From positions 73,883,285 to 73,947,284 of the forward strand of contig JALGQZ010000002.1 in NCBI GenBank assembly GCA_023105745.1: 64,000 bases of DNA, written 5' to 3'. The translations under genes and the position numbers were made by a program. This document shows, piece after piece, positions 34,436 to 44,112 of this stretch; position 1 is the first letter of the stretch; every line of letters starts with the position of its first letter. A model generated the notes under the pieces. The model had not been told where the DNA came from, did no database searches, and worked only from the letters and a program-made list of their open reading frames with translations. Source of the DNA: Austropuccinia psidii (Eukaryota > Basidiomycota > Pucciniomycetes > Pucciniales > Sphaerophragmiaceae).

Positions 34436-37400
34436 AAACTCTTGAGGTATTTGGACCAGGCTTGTCTGGATACAATGAGTGGAAGTCCTTGACAAGATCT
34501 GGTGAGTTGGTAAGGTTTGAAGCTGGTTCCCAAGTGGTTCTTTCTGGGTCTTCACTGAATCCTTTCCACTCTACAAGGTACCATAATTTACCTCTTTTGA
34601 GTTTTGAGGAAGAACCTGAGCCACTTCCCATTCTTCTTGCTGCTCCACTAAAACTGGTGGTGGCGGCAATTGATGAAGATTTGGGATAGTTGAATGCTTG
34701 ACTGGTTCTAATAAGGACACATGGAATACAGGGTGAACTGTCTTCCATTGCTGAGGCAACTTGAGGTGATATGCATGACTGCCAATCTTCTTCAGAACTT
34801 CAAAAGGTCCCATCCATCTTTCTGATAATTTCTTGGTGGGTCTTGTTGTCTTGATGTTCTTGGAAGTTAGCCATATTTGTCCCCAGGTTGGAAATCAGGT
34901 GGAATTGCTCTATTTCTATCTGCATACTTCTTGAATCTCCTTATTGCTGACTCTAATTCTTCTTTGACAACTTGCTGTACTGATTGGAGTTTTGTTGATA
35001 ACTTTCCAGCAGGTGAGTCTTGAGAAATACGGATTGAGTCAAAGCTGGGATTTCTTCCATAAATGGTGAAAAAAGGTGATTGCTTGGTTGATTAATGTTC
35101 TGCATTATTATAGGGAAATTCAGCCAGAGGGAGCCAGGTGTACCAGTCATCTTGATGATAGCTGACATACATCCAAAGGTACTGTTCTAGTATCTGATTT
35201 ACCCTCTCTGTCTGTCCATCTGTTTCAGGGTGAAAGGCAGTTGAAAGATCTCTTGATATCTTGAGCTGCTGACACAATTGAGTCCAAAATGATGAAACAA
35301 ATAAGGATCCTCTATCACTGACAATACTGACTGGAAGTCCATGCTTGGAAAATACATGACTAATGAAGATTTGAGCTAAATCCAGAGCAGTGATTGTGCC
35401 ATAAGTTGGAATGAAGATTGCCACTTTTGAAAATCTGTCCGCAACTACTAAGATTGAATCAAAGTTGTTTGACAGTGGCAATTGAGTGATGAAGTCCATT
35501 GATAATGAATTCCAAGGACCAGACGGAATTGAAAGAGGCTTGAGTAATCCAAACCCCTTGTGATGAATGTTCTTGTTTCTTGAACATTGCTGACATGAGG
35601 ACACATAGTCCTTGATGTATTGATTCATGCCAGCCCAATAAAAATCCCTCTTGATGAGCTTGAGGGTCTTCTCCTGGCCAGGGTGGCCAGCCAATGGTGA
35701 GTCATGACGCTTTTGAAGAATATTGAGTTGAAGTTCTTCATTGCTTGGGATTACCACTCTATCTTTGAATAATAATAACTTGGCTTGAGGTTCAAGAGAA
35801 TAATCTGGAACTGATTCACCTCTTGCTAGTTGCTTGAGTATTTCTTTATAGTCTTTGTCTTGCCATACTTCTTTTTGAATCTTGTCCACTAAATCTGAGA
35901 AAATTTCCACTTTGATTGAGAAGAATCTTGACTCTTGAATTCCATCTTGCTTAAGTACTTGATGAAAATTATGAGGATTCTTGCTGATGAAGTCCACCCC
36001 CCTCTCTGGGTACAAGTCGTCCCGACGTGACAAGGCATCTGGTAAAGTGGCCAGCCTGCCTGGGTGGTAAGTGATAGTGAAATGAAATTCTGAGAGAAAT
36101 TAAGCCCAACGGGCCTGACAACGAGTAAGAACTTTGGAAGACATGAAATACTGCAAGGAAGAGTGGTCTGTCAAGATCTCAAAAGGATTGGAAAGAGAAA
36201 GAAGAAATGCTCTCCAGCGCTTGAGAGCCCAAACTATGCCAAGGAGTTCCTTGTCATGAATTTCATAGTTGAGTTCAGCTGGTAAGAGCTTGCGACTATC
36301 AAATGCAATGGGATGCTTTCCAGAGTCATTCACCTGACTCAGTACGGCGCCCAATGCATAATCACAAGCATCAGTCTCTACAATAGTAGGTGGAGATGGA
36401 GTGAAATGGGATAAGATAGGAGCAGAGGTGAAAGCTTCTTTGAGTGCCTGAAACTGACTAAGAGCTTCCTCATTGAAGATGAAAGGAGAATCTTTTTTGA
36501 GAAGGGAAGTGAGAGAAGTGATTTTTTTGGAAAAATTTTTTATGAAACGACGATAAAAATTGGCAAAGCCAAGAAAGGATGATAGAGCCTTGATGTTTTT
36601 GGACTGAGGCCAATTGAGGATTTGCTGAACTTTTGAAGAATCCATCTTGAGGCCATCACTTGAAACAACATAGCCCAAGTATTCCACACTTGGGGCATGG
36701 AATACACACTTGGAGGCTTTGGCAAACAGATTATTGTCCCTCAGTCTTTGGAGGACAGAGGACAAATGTTTGACATGTTCCTCCTCAGAACTGGAAAAGA
36801 CCATAATATCATCTAGATAAACCACAACAAACACATCCAAAAAATACGCAAAGATATCATTTACTAGATTTTGGAAAGAAGCAGGAGCATTGGTCAAACC
36901 AAATACTCATAACTGCCATATTTGGTTCTAAAGGCAGTCAAGTGCTCATCCCCCTCTTTGATTCTCAGAAGGTTATATGCACCACGCAAATCTATCTTGG
37001 AGAAGATAGTGGAACCGTTGAATACGGTAAGAAGCTGGTTCATAGGAGGAACAGGGTATCTGTTCTTCCTAGTGACAGCATTGAGTTTGCGGTAGTCAAC
37101 ACACAAATGAAGACCTCCATCCTTTTTCTTGACAAAAAGGACAGGTGCTCCTGTTGAAGAGGAGCTTGGTCTAATGAAACCTTTCTCTACATTCTCTGAA
37201 ATGTAGGCCCGCAGTGTTTCTGACTCTTGATTTGATAATGAGTAGATAACACCAATTGGAGGTAGAAGACCCTCCAATTCAATATGGTGATCACAGGCGC
37301 GGTGTGGAGGAAGTTTCTCTGCTTTCACCTTGGAGAATACATCCAAATATTGGTGATAAGCAGGAGGAACAACCTTCAACACAGTTTCAATTTCTTCTGG

Positions 37401-38147
37401 CTCTTCCTCCTCATCCCACTGCTCCTCCAGGGATGCATAAAAAGATAAGGGAGGAAGGTCCATATCCCCTTGAAAGAGATGAAGTGAAGATATGGAAACA
37501 TCTTCTCCAACATCCTTTATCTCTTTGAAGACTTCATCTCTTGATGGAAGCAATGACTGAGAGGGAGTAATGGAAGGGATATGGACAGAAGAAGGAAGGG
37601 AAGGTGTCTTAAGTTCACCGACCAGAGCAACACTGTTGACAGCAGTGGCTAAGTCATTACTAGTAGAAGGAATAATACCACTAGAATCCTTATGATTAAA
37701 ATCATAGGTGATCAATCCATTTTTCCAATCAATAATGGGATTAAAATGGTAAAGAAAATCATAGCCCAATATCAGGTCTTCTCCCTTGGGTGAATCTATG
37801 ATAAAGAAGTCCCATTCAAAGCTTGGGAAGGAAGGCAAGTCAACTACCCACTTGGTATAATGGGTGATGAACAAGGCAGGGGATTCATTAGAATCCAAAA
37901 TGAAAAGAGGAATCTTTTCAGGGAGCTCTGACAGAGTCAATGAGTACTTGAAAACAAAATTCTTTGCAATAAAAGAGTTTGTAGCACCAGAATCAATGAG
38001 AATACTATAAAAAATATCAGAGACAGAAGAGAAAATAAGAAATTTTAAAGATTTCTTGACACTAGTATTCAGAGTGCACAATTGTGCTCTTGAAGGAAAT
38101 AAGTGAGAACCATTGAACACATCATGATTCCCACTCAGGCTTTTCCC
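34434..38147 (-). pseudogene. Ty3-1 pol polyprotein (PR-RT-RH-IN-chromodomain), broken
   Basis: Domains in sense order are protease (ILIDSGATNSF, about 38000), RT (YLDD at about 36810), RNase H (VETDACDYALGAVL; DHSSLQYF) and an integrase zinc-binding region (HDSPLAGH...CQQC). Then come an integrase core with D, D and E visible (SMDFITQLP, VSDRGSLF, HPETDGQTE), GPFEVL, and a chromodomain (GKLWYLVEWKGF...TWEP), which in chromoviruses guides integration to marked chromatin. Breaks: a deletion near 36897 removes IPFG in RT and shifts frame; TAA at 36100-36102; TAA at the frame end at 35092; single-base frameshifts near 34880 and 34610. The frame is -1 relative to gag. Confidence 0.9.
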
Positions 38148-39496
38148 TGCTTGCTAGGGAAGCCTCTTGATGATGACCCAGGCTTGTTCTGAGGTCTCTT
38201 GAAGCATTTGTCAATTGGGTGCTTTCCACCACAATAAGTACACAACCCCTCTTTAATCCTCCTCTCCTTTTAAGAACCGATTAATTTATTGTCCTTATTG
38301 AGGAGAGCAGCATGGGGTTTGTCCTTTGAAGCTTGAAATTGCTTGCCCTTCTTGTTCTTCTTCTGGTGAGACCTCTTTGAAGATGAGTTTTGAGGAGGCC
38401 TAGATTGATTGGATCCAATGACAGGAGGCTTCTTCTCTTGATTGCCACCCTTTTCTTTTTGCCTCTCATGATACCTTGTGTCTAATTCTAAGGTGACATC
38501 CACAAGTTCTTGAAGAGTATCAAAAGTTCCAGGGTGAGAAGCCAACTGATCCAATAATCTTGATGCCAATCCTCTTCTGTAAACATGGATATCAGCTCTT
38601 TCCCCCCAATCTCCAATTCTTGACATTAAGCTTCTGAAATCTGCAATGTACAAGGAAACATGACCACTTTCCTTCATCCTCAAATTGTCCAACTCTTGTT
38701 CAGCTTTCCTGACTTCATTGGGGTCACCAAACAGAGTGAATAATTGAGATTCAAATAATGGCCAATTATTGAGGAGGTAGGAAGGGTCTTCATTGGCAAT
38801 ATTTGAGAGATAGGGTTCAATCCACTTTCCAGCTCTACCAGTGAGAAAAGAAGTTGAGTAAAGAACTTTCTTCCTGTCAGAGAAGAAATTTTCCGGATCA
38901 TTATGGAAGATTAATTGACAGGATTGGATAAATCCTCTCAATTTATGAGCTTGAGTACCATCAAAAGAATCAGGTGCCTTCATGGATGGAGTCTTGAAAG
39001 CAGGGGCTTTGGAATTGTCCCTGGGAGCAACTGCTTGAGTGAGTTGCCCCATGAATTGAGTCATCTGCTCCATCATCTTGAGGAGACTTGGATCAGTTTG
39101 AGAGACAAGAGGTTGACTAGAAAGGGCTAGATTAGAACCCTGAGGCACCTCTGGGGCATTTGCCAAGGCATCTGCCACTTCAGTTTCCCCATAATCTTCC
39201 TCTTCCACAGACTCTTCCCCCTCTTCATCTTCAACTTCCCCTTGTCTTGCTCTTGCACCTTCAGACATGCCAGGGTAGCCACCCAAAAGTCCAGAGAAAG
39301 ATCTTGATCTTCTAGATTTCATTCCACCTCTTCTTGAGGGTGCTGCTCCTTCCATTGGTGGTCATCTGTCCAAATTTGCACTCAGTTGATGAACTGATGG
39401 TGTGCGGTCAAGAGGAGCCCTTGCTGTAGGAGTGAGAACAGCTTGAATTCTTTGGGATCTAGTATTTTTGGCTGGGGGACTATGCTGAACTGGAAT
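38135..39496 (-). pseudogene. Ty3-1 gag, broken
   Basis: Gag is the nucleocapsid/capsid precursor that packages element RNA. An N-terminal Arg/Pro-rich region (PVQHSPPAKNTRSQ) is followed by an acidic stretch, a retrotransposon gag capsid region (APDSFDGTQ...FIQSCQLIFHNDP...YIADFRSLMSRIGDW), and a C-terminal zinc knuckle of C-x2-C-x3-H-x4-C form (CTYCGGKHPIDKC, about 38230). Compared with Ty3-2 the start ATG is ATT (39494-39496), and in-frame stops occur at 39362-39364 (TGA) and 38270-38272 (TAA). The gag stop is TGA at 38135-38137. Confidence 0.9.
38141..38147 (-). promoter_or_regulatory. Putative -1 frameshift heptamer, Ty3-1 gag/pol
   Basis: The minus strand reads G GGA AAA in the gag frame, one codon before the gag TGA. 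The pol frame is -1 to gag and open across the site (GGG AAA AGC CTG AGT). The same arrangement occurs in Ty3-2. Confidence 0.6.
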
Positions 39497-40065
39497 TTTG
39501 AATAAAATGAAATACAACTTGATGATACTTTGAATAAAATAAGGCTTGACCAAAACAATTAAATGAGAATCTTGATGAACTTGAGAAATCAATCAATAGT
39601 CTTGAAGTGAATCAATATGAATAAATCTTGAAGAGTGAAAATGACAAAGTCAAATTCTTATGAGAAATCAATTCAATCAATAAATCAAGTCAATCAAAAT
39701 CAAATCAATTAAGTCTTGAGGATTTCAATCAATAAGTTTGAGAAATTTCAAAACCAAAGTCACTGAATACCCCAAATCAATAAAAATCCCTGAATGATGA
39801 ATCAATTAACCCAAATAATTCAACTCAAATAACCTGACAAAAACCTGAATTCAGACAAGAGAGAAATGAGAATGACAAAGAATAAAGTGAAATGGTCAGC
39901 AGAATTTTTGAAATGAGAAAAAGAATCAATTTTCATTTTGAATGAAATGAATGAGATGAAAATTGATGAGAGAGAAAAAATCATAAAAATCATAAGATCA
40001 TGAAAAAGTCATAATTGAAGAATGAGAGAGATGAATAAAATGAATGAAAGAAAGAATCAAATATG

Positions 40066-40079
40066 AGTTAATTAATTTA
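40066..40079 (-). promoter_or_regulatory. Ty3-1 self-complementary primer-binding site
   Basis: One base after the 5' LTR the minus strand reads TAAATTAATTAACT. This is the exact reverse complement of AGTTAATTAATTTA at 40442-40455 inside the LTR. No tRNA-type PBS starting TGG is present at the LTR edge. Confidence 0.75.
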
Positions 40080-40080
40080 A

Positions 40081-40840
40081 TGTCACAGGGGCTCTTCGAA
40101 GTGAAGAGGGCCTGGCCTCAGTAAACCGGGACTCACTTATGGAGGGCTCAAAGATATGGTAAGAAGGAACACACTGAAGAGTGTTCAAGATAAATTTCTA
40201 AAAGAATAATATAAGAAAAAGAAGCAACAAGAATAAGAGTAAGAAATAGAAGAGCCAACCACAAACAAGTCCAAGTCCACTGTTTCAACCTGTCATAATG
40301 GAAAGAGGAGGGTTAATAAGGATATGGCCACCCAACTCATACTGTACAGGCAAAGAGAGAAAAGGCAAAGACTAACTTAAAATTAAATAATTATAATACC
40401 CAATTATAAGGATAAGAATAATTATACAATAATAAATAAACTAAATTAATTAACTGGGGAAAAGTCCCCAGGGGGGAGAAAGAGGGGCTGGTATATGTGA
40501 GAATCACCAGCCCTGATCCAGAGGAAGAATTTTCTTGAGAGTAATTGGTGATTGAATTGAGTCTGGCCAATACAGGTCCTGTACAGCTGTACAGAACCTG
40601 TACAAGAGGTGTAGTGTATTTGAGTGATCATACAGTTCCATATTGGTGTATTGAAACTGTATTGGGTGAATCCAACCTGTACAGGTATTGACAGGCTGTA
40701 TTGATGTACCAAGCTGTATGCATGTTTCAGAATGAAGCTTGCTGAAACTGAATGCTGATGCAGATACTGGATTTGCTGGTTTGGGGTGTTTGAGTGGGTG
40801 TATGAATGAATGCCCTTACCCCTGATGGATGGTTGTTACA
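40081..40840 (-). repeat. Ty3-1 5' LTR with promoter landmarks
   Basis: On the minus strand the LTR runs TGTAACAACC to CCCTGTGACA. A TATA-like CACATATACC (about 40489-40501) lies some 40 nt upstream of the hairpin CTGGGGACTTTTCCCCAG (40454-40471) and AGTTAATTAATTTA (40442-40455), the predicted transcript 5' end. This would give U3 of about 385 nt and R-U5 of about 375 nt. Confidence 0.85.
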
Positions 40841-41375
40841 GGGTCTTATGGAGTTTGGGGCCAAGACTGGCTCAGGTGGGCCCAAATGTGGTTTGGGGGC
40901 TAATGGACTGCCCCCTTTTGGCCTCATTGAATTAGGCCAAAAGGGCGCTAAATGGCCCATGGACTGTGGACCGTGATTATGGCCCACGGACCATAGAAGC
41001 CATAGGGGGCCTAAATGGCCCAAAAAGGCCATTCAGGCCCTAGACCCCCTAATGAAAAGGGGTGGCCCAGGAACATTGATGAGGGCTAGGGGGCCCAGAA
41101 CCCCCTAGAAGACAGAGAGACCCCCCCAGGCCCAAAAAAAAGATTGAAGCCTGGGGGTTGGGGATATGAGAATTGGCCAAGGAGGCCAATGATGGCAGGA
41201 TATGGCCTGAGGCCATAAAAGGACAGGGAATAGTGATATGGCCAAAATGCCATAGAGCACCAGAAGGGGCCAAATTGGCCATAAAGATATGGTGTGGCCA
41301 ATTGGACCCAGCTTGGTCCCAGGTTGGAATTGCGGCAACACCAATGGAGGAGGGTCATTCTTTGTGGTTGTGACA

Positions 41376-42430
41376 CATATCACCTCAAGCTTACTCAACA
41401 ATGGAATTCAGTTCACCCTGTATTCCATGTTTCCATCTTGGAACCAGTCAAGCAATCAACCATCCCAAACCAACATCAATTTCCACCACCACCAGCTGTA
41501 GTGGAGGAGAAAGAGGAATGGGAAGTGGCTCAGGCTCTGGAAGCAAAACTCAAGAGAGGTAAATTATGGTATCTTGTAGAGTGGAAAGGATTCAGAAAAG
41601 ACCCAGAAAGATCAGCTTGTGAACCAGCTTCCAACCTTGCTTACTAAACAGACCTTGTAAAGGATTTCCACATTTTGTAACCCTGCAAGCATGGCCCAAA
41701 TACCTCAATAGTTTAATTTTATGGTTCTTGGTGGGGAATAGAAGCTATGAGAGTAAGTTCCTCTCCTGTAATGCACCTTTAAGGGGGTATTCTACCCAAA
41801 TTTGTTTGAAGAATCACCTTGGGCTCTTTGTGAGAACTTGTCAATTCTTTGGAAAAATTCAAAAGGCCTTGTAACATCAATACCCTCAAATTGGGACCTT
41901 TTGTCAAGATATGGCCAAATTTCTTTTTCTTTGTTTCTTTCTCAAATTATGACATCTATAATTATTCAAGACATTCCTTGAATCAATTAAATTATGGAAA
42001 ACAATTTTCTGTTCTTTTATGGTGCTTAGTGGGGAGTGAAAGTCAAGAAAGTAAGTTCCATGTTGTGGTATGCATCTCTGAGAATTCTACTTCTCGTAAA
42101 ACAACACCTTGGAAACCCTGTGAGCATCAAGTTCTTGGTTTTATCTTTCAGGGAAATTTCTGGCCAGAATCAAGCAACTCACCACAAGAAGGACACCCCT
42201 CATAATCTTCTTTATTTTCATTTTTCTTTACTGTATTTTTCTCTTAAATCTTATTTTCTTTTCCTTTTTTGACTTGTATAATTCTTGTTTCTTTCATTTC
42301 TTTTATAAAGCATCAACATCTTCTCCCATATAATGTATTGGGAGGTTACATCTATTTTTGAATTTGAGTATTTGTAAGTGTGGGGATAAAAGCCAAACCA
42401 AACACAAACAAGGAAAATAAAACTATTTAT
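41376..42430 (+). pseudogene. Ty3-A pol 3' end (chromodomain) and 3' untranslated region
   Basis: This continues the pol remnant interrupted at 29186. After the CATAT duplication, the GPF/linker and chromodomain homologue (RGKLWYLVEWKGF) ends near 41646. Two copies of the 3'-UTR repeat follow (about 41720-41830 and 42020-42130, each with AGTAAGTTCC). Then comes sequence matching the region around the 3' end of the antisense gene of Ty3-1 (TGTATTGGGAGGTT...CAAACCAAACACAAACAAGG). Most of the antisense gene is deleted. Confidence 0.8.
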
Positions 42431-42487
42431 ATATACCCAATTCATCAAACGTTTTTTGAAAATCATTAATCAAGTCATATTCATACC

Positions 42488-43226
42488 TGTCACAGCCACT
42501 ATCAGGGGTAAGGGTATTCAACCTTAACCCCACTCAAACTCATGAAACCAGAAAATCAAGTGTGTACCTCAGGAATCAGTTTTAGAAAATCTTGCTGAAA
42601 CATGCATACACCTTAGTTCATCAATAAAGCCTGTCAATACTTGTACAGGGTGGATATTCCCAAATACAGTTTTAATTCACAAGAATTAAACTCTATGATC
42701 ACCCGGCTTCACCACACCTCTTATACAGACCCTGTACATCCACACAGGGGCTGTATTATTCAAATAAACTCAAATGAAGATTCCTCTCAAGAAATTTCAC
42801 TATTTGGATCAGGAATGGTGAATTCTCACATATACCAGCCCCTCTTCCTCCCTCTGGGGACCTTTCCCCAGCTAATTAATACAGTTGATTTATTATTTAA
42901 TGAATATTCTTACTCTTATTTTTGGGTATTATATTCATTCATATTAATTTAGTATTTTAATTTCTTATCACCTGTTCAGTATGAGTTGTGGGGGCATATA
43001 CTTAATAACCCCTTTCTTTATTTCTGAAAGGCTGAAACAGTGGACTTGGATTTGTTTGTGGTTGGCTCTTTTATTCCTTACTCTTATTCTTGTTGCTTCT
43101 TTTCTTATATTGATCTCATTAGAAATTTTATCTTATTACAATCTAAAGTGTACTCCACCTTATTTTTTCCTTAAGCCCTCCATAAGTGAGTTCTAGGCCC
43201 TCTTCACTTTGAAGAGCCCCTGTGGA
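42488..43226 (+). mobile_element. Ty3-A LTR followed by PBS and leader
   Basis: The LTR runs from TGTCACAGCC to GAAGAGCCCCTGTGG(AA). The hairpin CTGGGGACCTTTCCCCAG and AGCTAATTAATACA are present near 42855. It follows pol, yet it is also followed by TATATTTATTAACT (a decayed PBS) and a Ty3 5' leader. It is therefore shared between two head-to-tail element copies. Confidence 0.8.
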
Positions 43227-43706
43227 ATTATATTTATTAACTCACAATTATTTCTTTATTTTCATTAATTTATATTAATTTCTCTCATTAATCAATTCTG
43301 AATTCTCATGATTTTATGATTTTATAACTTCATGATTTATGATTTCTCATTAATTTTCATTGAATTATTCTTATTCATATGAAAATTGGCTCTTTTTTTA
43401 TGTCTTAATTCTTCTGACCATTTAATTCCATCTTAATTCTTAATCATCTTCAAATTTTTCTTTATTTTTTTGATTCAGGTTATCAGGTTTATTTTATTGG
43501 TAAATTGATTGGGATTGATTAGGATAATTGATTCAGACTCAGGATTTTTTTGGATTGGATTGATTTTGATTCTCTGTTGGATCCTTGATATTTCTTTATT
43601 TCTCTCATGAATTGTAATGATTTATTGATCTGATTTTGACTTGTAAAGATATTTATTGAATATTTTAATACCAAAAGACTTTGAATTGCTTTGAACACAT
43701 TATTGA
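43227..43706 (+). mobile_element. Ty3 5' leader fragment
   Basis: It aligns with the leader of Ty3-1 (minus strand from 40080 down): TTAACTCA, 'tctctcatt', 'catgat.ttatgatttt.at', 'tcattaattttcat' and 'gaaaattg.ttcttttt'. No gag survives. It is truncated by R4 at 43707. Confidence 0.65.
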
Positions 43707-44112
43707 TGTGAGCTTGTGAGGTATGTGTGACATACCCATAAGGCCACAAATAACATTATACACAGTTGATTTAGTCTTAAAAAGACTTATCAACTGAATT
43801 TAAAAGAAAAAATAACAATAAATAAGCATCAATTTTTTGGAATAAACAATTTTATAGTTATTACGTCATTTTTGGATTCTACTCCACAAATAACCTAGGG
43901 TAGACCCATAAGGTGTTATACCCAAAAATGAATACTTCTTATGTTATTACAATATTTAAGCATCTCACAGTAAAATTGATTTTTTTTATTATTTTCTTAG
44001 AATTGTTAGATTTAAGCTTAAATAAGCGTAAAATTAAATTTCCATAAGGTTTATGAAAACATACAAAAGCTTTAGTCAAGATTAAGGTGTTGTGTATACT
44101 TACTGAATTTGT
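43707..44112 (-). mobile_element. R4, partial hairpin-ended repeat
   Basis: It starts TGTGAGCTTGTGAGG, followed by a perfect hairpin GGTATGT-GTG-ACATACC and AAGGCCACA. Inside, GATTCTAC...CCTAGGGTA parallels R2. Its other end is absent, apparently lost at the R2-b boundary. Confidence 0.65.

Larger units (their letters stand above)
30753..40840 (-). mobile_element. Ty3-1, full-length chromodomain Ty3/Gypsy element, 10.1 kb
   Basis: The element has LTRs of 761 and 760 bp and the 5-bp duplication GGGTC (30748-30752 and 40841-40845). Both LTRs start TG and end CA. In sense order it carries the 5' LTR (40081-40840), a self-complementary PBS, a leader, gag, pol with a chromodomain, a repeated 3' untranslated block, an antisense zinc-finger gene, a PPT (GAAGAGGGGGATAC) and the 3' LTR. 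The LTRs differ at about 15 positions by eye. gag and pol are broken, so it is non-autonomous today. Confidence 0.93.
29187..41375 (-). mobile_element. Solo Ty3 LTR, split by TRIM-2 and Ty3-1
   Basis: The LTR begins TGTCACAGGGGCTCTTATGG (29187) and ends GTTGTGACA (41375). It is flanked by CATAT (29182-29186 and 41376-41380), a standard 5-bp Ty3 duplication. Its own sequence is 29187-30116, 30586-30752 and 40846-41375, about 1.63 kb. The transcript-start landmark (hairpin CTGGGG...CCCCAG, then AGTTAATTAATATA on the minus strand) lies near 29570-29610. The 40846-41340 part is strikingly rich in GGCC. Confidence 0.88.

Noticed and set aside
33724..34533. 269-codon minus-strand frame downstream of Ty3-1 pol
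   Set aside because: It covers the non-coding 3'-UTR repeats and low-complexity DNA. The homologous region of Ty3-2 is not open.
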